The notes: generated from the sequence alone by a model not told the origin. DNA of 64,000 nt from CAYPGJ01 sp050174775 (GCA_050174775.1 JBFXJP010000001.1:1008158-1072157), one strand, 5' to 3'; shown: positions 49,310-58,085, counted from the first letter of the stretch. Translations and numbers: made by a program.

Positions 49310-49841
49310 GGCTCGTCCTCCGGTTGTAGATCGCCATCGCTGTGAGTGTGCCCGCCACGAACATCGCAGCGACGAAGACGTAGCTCGAGACCGCCAGCTG
49401 CAGCCCGCCCGACACGCCGTGGCCCGAAGTGCAACCCCCGGCCAGCCGCGCCCCGAACAGCAGGATCGCGCCCCCGTAGAACGCCCCCACGTACCGCTTC
49501 CAGCGCGAAGGCCCGAACGACGACGCCCACACCGACGGCACGTGCTCCCTCCGCCGTGACCCCGCGAACCGCGCGGCCACGAACGCCCCCACCGCCATCA
49601 TCAGCACCAACGCCACCTGCCAATCAAACGGCGGTGATTCGATCACGTGCTGCGCCCAGTACGCATTCGCTCGCGCGTGCTCCGGCGCCAGCGCCGCGAC
49701 GGGCACGCCCGCCGCATTCACGAACGACGTCGACGCACCCAGCGCCTTGTCCATGAACAGGAACGTCGCCCACGACAGCACGCCGATCCCACCGCCCACC
49801 GCATACGGCGACCAGCGAGCCCATCCAAGCGGACCCTTCAT
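49302..49841 (-). CDS. YeeE/YedE-type sulfur transporter subunit (upstream half)
   Basis: A 179-residue membrane protein, first of the pair (PmpA-like). It has helices around YAVGGGIGVLSWATFLFMD, WQVALVLMMAVGAFVAARF and YVFVAAMFVAGTLTAMAIY, and the Cys motif ARLAGGCTSGHGVSGG. AAGGAGTG lies eight bases before the ATG. Upstream, five bases away, is an ArsR-family regulator on the same strand, so regulator and transporter form one operon. Confidence 0.87.
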   Translation of the reverse strand: MKGPLGWARWSPYAVGGGIGVLSWATFLFMDKALGASTSFVNAAGVPVAALAPEHARANAYWAQHVIESPPFDWQVALVLMMAVGAFVAARFAGSRRREHVPSVWASSFGPSRWKRYVGAFYGGAILLFGARLAGGCTSGHGVSGGLQLAVSSYVFVAAMFVAGTLTAMAIYNRRTSHV

Positions 49842-49846
49842 CGCAT

Positions 49847-50218
49847 TCACTCCTTCCTCCGGCCCTTCCCGGCCGGAACCTGCCCCGCGCGCCCGCTCCC
49901 CGGCGTCACGGCCGGGTCCACAAGGTGGGCGCGAATGCACTCGATCACCGACAACGCGCGCGGATCACTCACGTGGTACAGCACCGAACGTCCCAGGCGC
50001 TTCGAAGCCACCAGCCCGTGCGCGCGCATCTGCGAGAGATGCTGACTGCACGCCGCAGGCGCCAGCCCGCAACGCTCCGCGATCTCCCCCACCGAACGAG
50101 CCGTCACCTCGACACACTCGATGATCCGCAACCGGTCCGGATGCGCCAGCACCCGCAACGCGCTCGCGGCCCGCTCGAGAGCGGTCCCGGGGATCGGCTT
50201 GGCATCTGCAATACTCAT
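49847..50218 (-). CDS. ArsR-family regulator of the sulfur transporter operon
   Basis: A 123-residue winged-helix repressor: LRVLAHPDRLRIIECVEV, SVGEIAERCGLAPAACSQHL (recognition region) and GLVASKRLGRSVLYHVSD. Cys35 and Cys94 lie near the two helices that form the Cys pair in persulfide sensors such as BigR and SqrR (their spacing is about 66 residues; here 59), and Cys50 and Cys57 are additional. With YeeE/YedE genes directly downstream, a sulfide/persulfide-responsive repressor is the favoured reading, but an arsenic or metal sensor is not excluded. The ATG coincides with the expected transcription start of an upstream promoter. Confidence 0.85.
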   Translation of the reverse strand: MSIADAKPIPGTALERAASALRVLAHPDRLRIIECVEVTARSVGEIAERCGLAPAACSQHLSQMRAHGLVASKRLGRSVLYHVSDPRALSVIECIRAHLVDPAVTPGSGRAGQVPAGKGRRKE

Positions 50219-50224
50219 GACTTC

Positions 50225-50252
50225 ATGATATCTCGACTCTTTGAGGTGTCAA
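50225..50252 (-). promoter_or_regulatory. Sigma-70-like promoter for arsR-yeeE operon, probably leaderless
   Basis: On the minus strand, TTGACA and TATCAT (perfect and 5/6 matches) are separated by 16 bases. Transcription would start about seven bases after the -10 box, right at the A of the arsR ATG, giving a leaderless mRNA. TCATGA-AG-TCATGA, an inverted repeat, spans from the -10 box to the start codon and is a possible operator. Confidence 0.7.
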
Positions 50253-50299
50253 CTCCAGCCAACCCCGTTTTTCAACCACGGCGCGGTACCCTCACCCCC

Positions 50300-51349
50300 A
50301 TGAGAGCCGTCGTCATCGAGAAACAAGGCGCACCCGTCGCCCCCAACATCCGCTGTTATCAGGACTTCAACGACCCCCCCGAGGGCGCAGACCCGCCCCC
50401 CGCGCACGCGCTCCTCCGCACCGAAGCCTCCGCACTGAACCGCATGGACCTCTGGGTCGGCATGGGCCTGCCGGGCGTCGACCGCCCCTTTCCGAGAGTC
50501 ACAGGCTGCGACGTCTGCGCCATCGTCGAGAAAGTCGCGCACGGCTCCGACCCCGCCTGGGTCGGCAAACGCGTCATCATGAACGCCAAGTACGAAAAGC
50601 CTCGCCCCGACTCCCCCGACGATCCCCCCACCTCCACCTACATCCCCGACTACGAACTCATCGGCGAGCACATCCACGGCGCCCACCGCGAACGCTTCAT
50701 CGCGCCCATCTCCAACCTCGCACATGTCGGCGACGCCGATCCCGTCGAAGCCGCGGCCTTCGGCCTTGTCACCCTCACCGCCTACTCCATGGTCGTCACC
50801 AAAGGGCAGCTCCGCCCCGGCCAGTCCGTCCTCATCACCGGCATCGGCGGCGGTGTATCCACCAGCGCGCTCGCCATCGCCAAATGGCTCGCCTGCCCCG
50901 TCTGCGTCACCTCTCGACACCAGTGGAAACTCGACCGCGCCAAACAGCTCGGCGCCGACTGGACCATCCTCGACCAGGGACAGGACTGGTCCAAGGAAGC
51001 ACGCAACCTCACCGGCAAACGCGGCTTCGACATGGCCATCGACTCCGTCGGCAAAGCCACGCACCTCACCTGCATCAAGAGCCTCACACGCGGCGGCGCC
51101 TACGTCTCCTGCGGCAGCACCACCGGACCCGACGCCACCACCGACCTCGCGCGCCTCTTCTGGAACCAGCTCCGCATCCTCGGCTCCACCATGGGCTCCA
51201 ACGCCGAGTTCCGTGAGATCGCCGCGCTCTTCCGCGCCGGCCGACTCAAGCCCGTCATCGACAAGGTCTTCCCCTGGTCCGAAGCGCCAGCGGCATGGGA
51301 GCGCCTCGAGAAGGGCGAGCAGTTCGGCAAGATCGTCCTGAAGTGGTAG
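50300..51349 (+). CDS. Zinc-type/quinone oxidoreductase-like dehydrogenase (MDR superfamily)
   Basis: A 349-residue medium-chain dehydrogenase/reductase. The GroES-like catalytic domain (LLRTEASALNRMDLWVGMGL, RVTGCDVCAIVE) is followed by a Rossmann domain with VLITGIGGGVSTSALAIAK and the nucleotide loop VTSRHQWKLDRAKQLGAD. It most resembles quinone oxidoreductases and zinc-binding alcohol dehydrogenases; the substrate is not identifiable. It is divergent from arsR, about 80 bases away, and may be controlled from the same region. Confidence 0.87.
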   Translation: MRAVVIEKQGAPVAPNIRCYQDFNDPPEGADPPPAHALLRTEASALNRMDLWVGMGLPGVDRPFPRVTGCDVCAIVEKVAHGSDPAWVGKRVIMNAKYEKPRPDSPDDPPTSTYIPDYELIGEHIHGAHRERFIAPISNLAHVGDADPVEAAAFGLVTLTAYSMVVTKGQLRPGQSVLITGIGGGVSTSALAIAKWLACPVCVTSRHQWKLDRAKQLGADWTILDQGQDWSKEARNLTGKRGFDMAIDSVGKATHLTCIKSLTRGGAYVSCGSTTGPDATTDLARLFWNQLRILGSTMGSNAEFREIAALFRAGRLKPVIDKVFPWSEAPAAWERLEKGEQFGKIVLKW

Positions 51350-51447
51350 CCCACCCGCCCGCTTTCCCTCGCGCCCCGCACGTCCAACAATGAACCCTTC
51401 GCGCCGCGCCCCACCGAGCACGCGCCGCGAATCGCACGGAGAACCAC

Positions 51448-52242
51448 ATGTCCTCACTCCTCGCAGGCAAAACCGGTCTCATCTTCGGCATCGCCAACGA
51501 CCGCTCCTACGCCTGGCACATCGCCGAAGCCCTCCTCAAGCACGGCGCCACGTGCGCATACACCTCCCTCCCCGGCGAAAAGAACGAGCGTCGCACGCGC
51601 AAAGCACTCGAATCCCTCCCCGCCGATGCCGACAAAGCCTGGGTCCACCCCTGCGACGCCTCCAAGGATGAGGACATCGATGCCGTCTTCGACGCCTACA
51701 CGAAGAAGCACGACCGCCTCGACTTCGTCATCCACTCCATCGCCTTCGCCGACCGCGAGTGGCTCTCCCCCGGCAAGTTCACCGACACCCCACGCGCCTC
51801 CTTCCTCTCCGCCATCGACGTCTCCGCATACACCCTCGCCGCCATGGCCCGGCGCGCACGCGAACCCATGAAAGCCTCCGGCGGCGGATCCATCCTCGCC
51901 ATGTCCTACTACGGCGCCGAGAAAGTCGTCCCCGGCTACAACGTCATGGGCGTCGCCAAGGCCTGCCTCGAATGCACCGCCCGCTACCTCGCCTGGGAAC
52001 TCGGCGAACACAACATCCGCGTCAACACCATCTCCGGCGGCCCACTCCGCACCCTCGCCAGCAGCGCCGTCGGCGGCATCGACAAGATGCTCGAAGCCAC
52101 GCCCATCAAAGCGCCTCTCCGCCGCAACGTCGAAGGCTCCGACGTCGGCGGCACGGCCGCGTTCCTCGTCAGCGACCTCTCCAGCGGCGTCACCGGCGAG
52201 AACGTCTACGTCGACTGCGGCGTGAGCACGGTGGGCGTCTGA
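51448..52242 (+). CDS. fabI: Enoyl-[acyl-carrier-protein] reductase, FabI type
   Basis: FabI reduces enoyl-ACP with NAD(P)H in the last step of fatty-acid elongation. The 264-residue SDR-fold protein has the N-terminal LIFGIANDRSYAWHIAEAL, VIHSIAFAD, and the catalytic set Tyr154, Tyr164 and Lys171 (spacing Y-x9-Y-x6-K as in E. coli FabI), followed by SGGPLRTLASSA. It is cytoplasmic. ACGGAGAAC lies before the ATG. It ends six bases from the convergent nuclease gene. Confidence 0.94.
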   Translation: MSSLLAGKTGLIFGIANDRSYAWHIAEALLKHGATCAYTSLPGEKNERRTRKALESLPADADKAWVHPCDASKDEDIDAVFDAYTKKHDRLDFVIHSIAFADREWLSPGKFTDTPRASFLSAIDVSAYTLAAMARRAREPMKASGGGSILAMSYYGAEKVVPGYNVMGVAKACLECTARYLAWELGEHNIRVNTISGGPLRTLASSAVGGIDKMLEATPIKAPLRRNVEGSDVGGTAAFLVSDLSSGVTGENVYVDCGVSTVGV

Positions 52243-52248
52243 CAACGC

Positions 52249-53004
52249 TCAGTGCACTAACCCGTTCCTGCTCCCCCTCACCGCAATATTCCTCAGCAAT
52301 CTCACCCGCTTCCCCTCCGCGCACGCCAGCCGCTCCGCCTCCACCCGCACCTCGAACGCGCACACCTCTTCACCCTCCCCCTCCACCCTCTCCCCCTCCA
52401 CCAGCCCCCACCCCCTCGGCAGCTCATCCGCCCTAACCATCCCCCTCGGCGCCGCCACATACAAAACATCCGCCTGCCGATACGCACTCAACAACGCAAA
52501 CTTCGTGTGCCCGTACAACCTCCGGTCCAACCCCTCCAGCTCGCGCACGAGCTCCCGATGCCCCGGCCAGCGCGCCGCCTCATCCTTGAGCACCTCCAAC
52601 TGCGGAAACAAAAACTCGCGCGCGACTGCCACTTCCGTACCCACCACAGCGCATCCCGCTACCCCTCCCTCTCCCTCCCCCACCAACCCCTCCACCCGCG
52701 CGAGCAACCGCTCCTCCTCCTCGCGCAACTTCCTCAACAACTCCTCGCGCTGCCGCATCAACGACGCCCGATCCGCGCGATCCCGCAAAAAGTCCGCCCG
52801 CGCCTGCTTGCACTCCACGATCGCCGTGAACGGCTTCCGCTTCTCCCCCTTCTTCCCTGTCCTCACCCCGTCCGAGTACCCCGCCACGTCCGCACGCCAC
52901 CGCGGTATCGGGCACGCCACCTCCGTCCCCACCGCGCAGCACCCAAGCCCACGCAAAAACGCGACGCTCATCCTCTTCAAGCCCACGTGATCCCGCGTCT
53001 CCAT
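52249..53004 (-). CDS. PD-(D/E)XK nuclease-like protein (MmcB-like)
   Basis: A 251-residue protein. PIPRWRADVAGY supplies a likely active-site Asp and FTAIVECKQARADFLRDRAD the E-x-K of a PD-(D/E)XK nuclease core; DF-R-D after ECK is the pattern of MmcB-family DNA-repair nucleases. About 40 residues of charged coiled coil (EELLRKLREEEERLLARV) are inserted between the core halves. ADVLYVAAP followed by ADELPRGWGLV matches the end of the MmcB-type domain. An in-frame start at 53076 is also possible. Substrate and biological role are unknown. Confidence 0.7.
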   Translation of the reverse strand: METRDHVGLKRMSVAFLRGLGCCAVGTEVACPIPRWRADVAGYSDGVRTGKKGEKRKPFTAIVECKQARADFLRDRADRASLMRQREELLRKLREEEERLLARVEGLVGEGEGGVAGCAVVGTEVAVAREFLFPQLEVLKDEAARWPGHRELVRELEGLDRRLYGHTKFALLSAYRQADVLYVAAPRGMVRADELPRGWGLVEGERVEGEGEEVCAFEVRVEAERLACAEGKRVRLLRNIAVRGSRNGLVH

Positions 53005-53277
53005 GCCGCCCTCTTCGCGCTCGCTCGCGCGCACGCCACACCCCTCCGCGCGCCGCCTCACACGCACAATCCCCACCCGACGTCCGAAAGCATACGCCCC
53101 ACTCCTCGCGCTCCCGCCCTCTTCTCACACCCGCCCGCACAACCCCACCACCATCTCTCTCTTCCCTGCCACACGCTGGCCCCCGCCCCGCGCATTTCGC
53201 ACGCTTCATCTGGCTGAGGATGGATCCTCGGCCCGCACACCCCCCCGGAGCGAATTGCCGTGGTGAGGAGCAAGCAC

Positions 53278-53907
53278 ATGATCACTCGTACGTTCACCAA
53301 CCCCGGCGCCATCTGCGCCGTGGCCTGCTGCGCCGCCGGCATCACGTCAGGCGCCGCCAACGCATCCATCATCTACGGCCACAGCGTCGTCAACGCATCC
53401 CAGGGCCTGCAGAAGAACGGCCAGGCTGTCTCGAACGACCGATCCAACCCCAACAACGCCCTCGGCGCGCCCCAGAACAACGACTCCATCAACTTCTATG
53501 CGCTCGGCTTCGGCGGCTCCATCACCATCTCCTTCGGCGTCGACTTCACCGACCGCGTCTGGATCACCGAGACCACCTACGGCAATCCATCCTCCTACCC
53601 CGAAGCCGCCGAGATCTTCGTCGGCGTCGGCGGCGCGTGGAACACCGCCTCCTACTACTCGCTCGGCGTCTTGCAGAACGTCAACGACACTGCGCCCATC
53701 TCCCTGAGCGCGGCCAACGCCCTCTCCGGCGTCTCCGCCTACCAGTTCCTCCGCATCGAGGACCGCTCCAACCCCGCGCTCCACTCCGGCAGCGCGGACG
53801 GGTTCGACGTCGACGGCGTCGCCTCCATCGCCGTCCCCGCCCCCATGACCGCGGGAGTGCTCGCACTAGCCCTCCCCGTGGCGGGCTGGCGCCGCCGGCG
53901 CACCTGA
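53278..53907 (+). CDS. Secreted protein with VPAP sorting signal
   Basis: A 209-residue exported protein: signal peptide (AICAVACCAAGITSGAANA), a beta-rich domain with ISFGVDFTDRVWITETTYG and AAEIFVGVGGAWN, and a VPAPMTAGVLALALPVAGW C-terminal signal ending in Arg residues. AGGAG lies nine bases before the ATG. The domain resembles carbohydrate-binding or PEP-CTERM cargo of unknown function. It precedes another VPAP protein gene in the same orientation. Confidence 0.8.
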   Translation: MITRTFTNPGAICAVACCAAGITSGAANASIIYGHSVVNASQGLQKNGQAVSNDRSNPNNALGAPQNNDSINFYALGFGGSITISFGVDFTDRVWITETTYGNPSSYPEAAEIFVGVGGAWNTASYYSLGVLQNVNDTAPISLSAANALSGVSAYQFLRIEDRSNPALHSGSADGFDVDGVASIAVPAPMTAGVLALALPVAGWRRRRT

Positions 53908-54014
53908 GCCGGCGCAACCGCGCCCATCCCGCCGCCGCGCCGACCCGCACACGCGGGCGGCGTCCCGTTGCACCCCCGCGCAACACGCTCCAACCGACCC
54001 GTCAGGAGGCTGTC

Positions 54015-54200
54015 ATGTTCCATCACCCCGTGACCCCGTCCACACCCATATCCCGCGCAAGCATGCCCATGAAGCTATGCGAGCGCTCCCCGGCTTCCCG
54101 GGGCAACACGCCCCGCCACGCCCGACCCCAGCGCGCACGCCCCTCCTCCCCGACGCTATGCACGCACAACACCCCGCGCGCCCATGACCGCCGCGCCTGA
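54015..54200 (+). CDS. Possible small basic protein
   Basis: A 61-residue frame starting MFHHPVTPSTPISRASMPMK, rich in Arg, Pro and Ser, with GTCAGGAGGCTGTC giving a strong ribosome binding site and a terminator 24 bases after its stop. No family similarity is recognised. The strong translation signals are the only support; it could be spurious. Confidence 0.3.
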   Translation: MFHHPVTPSTPISRASMPMKLCERSPASRGNTPRHARPQRARPSSPTLCTHNTPRAHDRRA

Positions 54201-54223
54201 CCCGACCGACAGCTCTCGACTGT

Positions 54224-54255
54224 GACCCCGCGCCTCCGGGGAGCGGGGTCTTCTC
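54224..54255 (+). terminator. Hairpin terminator upstream of second VPAP gene
   Basis: Stem GACCCCGC / GCGGGGTC, 11-base loop, followed by TTCTC. It separates the small frame before it from the next VPAP gene. Confidence 0.6.
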
Positions 54256-54389
54256 GCTGCGCACACGCTTTTCTCAACCTTTTCCCCAACACCGCGCCGG
54301 TTCCGCCGCCACGCCCCGCTCACCTCCCCGTGGTCGGACGGGTTCGAACACCCGTCCACATCGTCCCACGAACAGAACAGGAGCAGGCA

Positions 54390-55028
54390 ATGCGCGGCGT
54401 GAAGTGCGGTCGTTTCGGTCTCTCAACACTCATCCTCTGCGGCCTCGGCGCAATCCCGGCAAACGCCGCGATCACCAGCGTCGCAGGCTCAGCGAACTAC
54501 AACGCCATCCCGCCCCTCGTGGCGAGCGTCCCCAACATCATCAGCCCGAACGCCGAAGTCTGGGACGAACTCCAAAGCGTCACCGTCCCCAGCGGCGGCC
54601 TCCAGGTCGACATGCTCGTCAACGGCGGCACGATGTCCTCAACCTCTCCCACAGCAGGCGTCGTCACCGGCGTCGTCGACAGCCACTTCATCCACTTCTC
54701 GGCCGTCCCCAACCAGGGCGCAAACGGCTCCGTCACCTTCAACGCCCCCATCCTGGCGGTCATCTACTCCTTCAACTTCCTCAACGCCTCCGACGCCCCC
54801 CTGGGCTGGCCCGGCACGACCTACCCCACAGGCATCGGCGGACGCGAGATGTCACTGGCCAGCGTCGTCAATGCCTCCGGCAACACGCTCTCCTTCAACC
54901 TCTTCGAGCCCGGCACGGCCGCGCTCCGCATCGAGCAGATCCGCGTCCTCACCGCGGTCCCCGCCCCCGGCGCGGCAGCCCTCGCAGGCCTCGCTGCGCT
55001 CGTGGCCTCCCGACGCAAACGAATCTGA
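54390..55028 (+). CDS. Secreted protein with VPAP sorting signal
   Basis: A 212-residue exported protein: signal peptide with LSTLILCGLGAIPANA, a beta-rich domain (ITSVAGSANYNAIPPLVASV; LAVIYSFNFLNASDAPLGWP), and a terminal VPAPGAAALAGLAALVAS followed by a basic tail. ACAGGAG lies 9-13 bases before the ATG. It matches the same export and anchoring route as the neighbouring VPAP protein. Function unknown. Confidence 0.8.
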   Translation: MRGVKCGRFGLSTLILCGLGAIPANAAITSVAGSANYNAIPPLVASVPNIISPNAEVWDELQSVTVPSGGLQVDMLVNGGTMSSTSPTAGVVTGVVDSHFIHFSAVPNQGANGSVTFNAPILAVIYSFNFLNASDAPLGWPGTTYPTGIGGREMSLASVVNASGNTLSFNLFEPGTAALRIEQIRVLTAVPAPGAAALAGLAALVASRRKRI

Positions 55029-55054
55029 ACTTCCCTCTCACCAAGGAGGTCTTC

Positions 55055-55086
55055 AGGGCTCCGCGCGCTGCAAGCCGCGGGGCCCT
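55055..55086. terminator. Hairpin between convergent genes
   Basis: An 11-base-pair stem, AGGGCTCCGCG pairing with CGCGGGGCCCT (one G-U), loop of ten. No T-tract on either side, so termination is only suggested by the position. Confidence 0.4.
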
Positions 55087-55100
55087 GTCGCTGCGCACGC

Positions 55101-56093
55101 TCACTTCCCCACGATGTGCAGCATCCGATCCAGCGTGTCGCGCGCAGCCTCCAGGTGCGCCGGCGATCCCTCCCGGTCCAGAAACGCCGGCACCGTCGCG
55201 GCCGTCAACGCCCGCCGCACATTCGCCAGCGTCCCGTAGTCGTCATCACACGCGAGCCCCAGCGCCTTCCGCGCCTTGGCGAACAACGACACCGTCTTGA
55301 TCCCCTCAAGGAGCGGCTTCCCGTCCGGCGCCACCCTCCCCCACTGCATCCGCTCCAGGTACACCGCATCCTCCACCCAGTGCCCCGCCTGCACCTCCGC
55401 AAGGTCCAGCAACACGCAGCACTCCTCACCCCACTCGGATCCCCCAGGCCGACGCATCGCGTTTCCCGGATGCAGGTCCCCGTGCCGCCACGAGTTCACC
55501 GCGCGCGCCTTCCACGCGCTCAACAACTTGGGCAGCACACGCTGCGCATGCTTCAACAGATCGTTCCACTTCCCGTTGTTCGGGATCCTCGAGTCCTTCA
55601 CGGCATGCCGCGCCTTGTCGACCAGCGCTTCCCAATCCATCTCCCCCGCCCGCGCCGCAGCCCCGTCGATCGGAAACGCATCGCCCGCGTGCTTCTGAAA
55701 CGCCGCGCACGCCGCGCACAACTCCGCAAACACCTCCCGATGCATCGACGCGCTCAACGGGTCTCCCGGAAGCCGCTCGAGCACCAGCCACGCAAGGTCA
55801 TATCCGCCCAGCTCCAGCCCGTGCGCCGCCACTCTCGGCGTCGGCGCCTGCGTCCCGGCAAGCGCCGTCGTGAACCGATGCTCCGTCGGCCCCACCGGCA
55901 GCTTCACCACCACCTCGCGCTCTCCATCATCATGCCGATAGCGCGCATACCCCGTCGCAGCACCGCCCCGCTGCCAGTCCGAACGAAACCACTGAATCTC
56001 CGTCAGCCTCCCCCCACACGCCTCACGCAGCGCCGGCGCAAGCGCCGCGGCCAGCTGCGCCGGCCCCTGATCTATCGGTGTCGGATCACCCAT
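55101..56093 (-). CDS. Aminoglycoside phosphotransferase/choline-kinase-family protein
   Basis: A protein of about 330 residues with a protein-kinase-like small-molecule phosphotransferase fold. WRHGDLHPGNAM is the catalytic HGDxHxxN motif and LLDLAEVQAGHWVEDAVYLE contains the metal-binding Asp. The N-terminal lobe has EVVVKLP with the ATP Lys. Substrates of such proteins range from sugars and choline to antibiotics; no resistance role can be claimed. The start at MGDPTP was chosen because the longer frame reaches into the divergent HAD gene region. Confidence 0.82.
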   Translation of the reverse strand: MGDPTPIDQGPAQLAAALAPALREACGGRLTEIQWFRSDWQRGGAATGYARYRHDDGEREVVVKLPVGPTEHRFTTALAGTQAPTPRVAAHGLELGGYDLAWLVLERLPGDPLSASMHREVFAELCAACAAFQKHAGDAFPIDGAAARAGEMDWEALVDKARHAVKDSRIPNNGKWNDLLKHAQRVLPKLLSAWKARAVNSWRHGDLHPGNAMRRPGGSEWGEECCVLLDLAEVQAGHWVEDAVYLERMQWGRVAPDGKPLLEGIKTVSLFAKARKALGLACDDDYGTLANVRRALTAATVPAFLDREGSPAHLEAARDTLDRMLHIVGK

Positions 56094-56193
56094 GCGGCTC
56101 GGCTCCGTCCTCAGCGCACGTCCATCCTCGAATTGGAGCCTAGCCGATCCACCAACCACCCGCACCGCCTCCCGATCTCCTACCCTCCGCCAC

Positions 56194-57213
56194 GTGCAAG
56201 CACCCCGCTACGACATCCTCGCCGTCGACCTCGACGGCACCCTCCTCGACCCCCGAGGCAAGGTCACCGAGCGCACCATCCGCGCAGTCCGCAACGCGCG
56301 TGAAGCCGGCATGGAAGTCGTCATCTGCACCGGGCGAGGCCTCGTCGAATCCCGACACGCCATCGACGCCATCGAAGCCCGCACCCTCCCGCCCGGCTGG
56401 AACGTCGCGCCCGTCGTGGTGGCGGGCGGCGCCATGGTCGCCGACGCGCTCTCAGGGCGCACCCTCCACCGTTGGCCCATGTCCCCCGACCTCGTGCAAC
56501 GCGTCGTCGACCGATTCGCCGAAGCCAAGGTCGCGACCATGGTCCTCAAGGACCCGCACGAAGCCGGCTTCGACTATCTCATCGTCGACACCGGCGAACT
56601 CGACCCCGTCAACCTCTGGTGGTTCGAGAAGATGGGCGTGAAACGCAAGCACGTCTCCACGCTCGACCACGACGAGCACCCCGAGCACACCGTCCGCGTC
56701 GGTTTCGCAGCAGCCACCGGCGACATGTACGCCCTCGGCCGCGCCATCATGGACGAGTTCCAACGCGAAACCACCATGCACCACTTCGCCGCGGTCTCCG
56801 GCAAAGCCCTCGACCGCCGCGCCCGCGAAGCCGCAGCCGCCGTGGAACAAGAGACTATCGCGGGCGAGAAGGGCGTCGACTTCGTGCAGGAAAAGCCCGG
56901 CCGCGCCGCCAAACGCGTCGAAGAGGTCGAAGCCAAGGACGAATCCATCCACATCCTCGAGGTCTTCGACAAGCGCGTCAGCAAATGGTCCGCCATCGAA
57001 TGGCTCGCCCGCTCGCGCAACGTCGACCCCGCCCGCGTCGCCGCCATCGGCGACGAGATCAACGACCTCGCCGTGATCCGAGCCGCCGGCCTCGGCATCG
57101 CCATGGACAACGCCATCCCCGCCGTCAAGGCCGCCGCGCGCGTCGTCGCGCCCTCCAATCAGGAAGACGGCGTCGCGCACGCCATCGATCGCATCCTCAC
57201 CGGCGAGTGGTGA
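56194..57213 (+). CDS. HAD-superfamily (Cof-type) phosphatase
   Basis: A 339-residue HAD hydrolase. Motif I is LAVDLDGTLLD at the N terminus, motif II CTGRGLVE, and motifs III/IV AIGDEINDLAVI near residue 290, followed by AMDNAIPAVKAAA, all typical of Cof/YidA-type phosphatases acting on small phosphorylated metabolites. The chosen GTG places motif I within the first 10 residues. The body includes an unusually long middle region (about residues 90-270) with EFQRETTMHHFAAV. It precedes rsmA by 14 bases and may share its transcript. Confidence 0.85.
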   Translation: MQAPRYDILAVDLDGTLLDPRGKVTERTIRAVRNAREAGMEVVICTGRGLVESRHAIDAIEARTLPPGWNVAPVVVAGGAMVADALSGRTLHRWPMSPDLVQRVVDRFAEAKVATMVLKDPHEAGFDYLIVDTGELDPVNLWWFEKMGVKRKHVSTLDHDEHPEHTVRVGFAAATGDMYALGRAIMDEFQRETTMHHFAAVSGKALDRRAREAAAAVEQETIAGEKGVDFVQEKPGRAAKRVEEVEAKDESIHILEVFDKRVSKWSAIEWLARSRNVDPARVAAIGDEINDLAVIRAAGLGIAMDNAIPAVKAAARVVAPSNQEDGVAHAIDRILTGEW

Positions 57214-57227
57214 GCCCCCCGCGCGCC

Positions 57228-58085
57228 ATGCACACCCTCACCCAACTCCGCGAACTCCTCGAATCACGCTCCCTCGCGCCGCGCAAATCCCTCGGCCAGA
57301 ACTTCCTCATCGACGCCAACCTCGCCGCCAAACTCCTCGACGCCTCCTCAGCCTCCAACGGCGACCTCGTCCTCGAAGTCGGCCCGGGCGCCGGCGCGCT
57401 CACCGAAGACCTCCTCGCGCGCGGCTGCACCGTCATAGCCTGCGAACTCGACCGTGGGATGTGCGAGCTCCTCACCGACCGCTTCCCCGAAGCGCTCGCC
57501 TCCAACCAACTCACCCTCATCAACGACGACTGCCTCGCCACCAAACGCGCACTCTCCCCCAAACTCCTCGATGCCCTTGCGAGTCGCCCCTTCCGACTCG
57601 TCGCCAACCTGCCCTACCAGGCCGCCTCACCCCTCATGGCAATCCTCGCCTCCGATCACCATCCCGCCGCCGCCACCCCCCCACTCCCTCCCTGCCTGGG
57701 CCAGTACGTCACCATCCAAAAAGAAGTGGCCGACCGCCTCCTCTCCCAACCCAACACCAAGTCCTTCGGCCCCCTCACCGTCATCGTCCGCGCCTTCGCC
57801 TCTATCACCCGCATCGCCACCCTCCCCCCCGAGTGCTTCTGGCCCCGCCCCGAAGTCACCAGCGCGATGATCTCCATCACCCCACTCCCCACCCCCGTCA
57901 CCTCCAACCCGGCGGCCCTCTCCCGCCTCTGCCACCTCGTCTTCACCCAGCGCCGCAAAAAGCTCTCCTCCATCCTCAAACCCCCTCCCCCCCACGGCTG
58001 GCCCGAAGGCGTTTCCCCCGATTCCCGCGCCGAGCAACTCGATATCCCCCAACTCGCCGCCCTCGCCGACAGCCTCGCCGAATAA
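57228..58085 (+). CDS. rsmA: 16S rRNA adenine dimethyltransferase RsmA
   Basis: RsmA (KsgA) dimethylates A1518 and A1519 of 16S rRNA during 30S assembly. The 285-residue protein has SLGQNFLIDANL, LEVGPGAGALTEDLL (SAM motif), the catalytic NLPY in LVANLPYQAASPL and the FWPRPEVTSAM block. Proline-rich insertions at residues 145-155 (ATPPLPPC) and near the C terminus are unusual but lie in loop regions. It starts 14 bases after the HAD gene. Confidence 0.94.
   Translation: MHTLTQLRELLESRSLAPRKSLGQNFLIDANLAAKLLDASSASNGDLVLEVGPGAGALTEDLLARGCTVIACELDRGMCELLTDRFPEALASNQLTLINDDCLATKRALSPKLLDALASRPFRLVANLPYQAASPLMAILASDHHPAAATPPLPPCLGQYVTIQKEVADRLLSQPNTKSFGPLTVIVRAFASITRIATLPPECFWPRPEVTSAMISITPLPTPVTSNPAALSRLCHLVFTQRRKKLSSILKPPPPHGWPEGVSPDSRAEQLDIPQLAALADSLAE

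Larger units (their letters stand above)
53908..54389. other. Region between two VPAP protein genes
   Basis: Apart from a possible small gene (54015-54200) and the terminator after it, this 480-base stretch holds a G/C-rich hairpin at about 53938-53962 (CGCCG-bulge A-CCCGC pairing with GCGGG-CGGCG) that may end the first VPAP transcript. No other supported feature was found. Confidence 0.5.
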
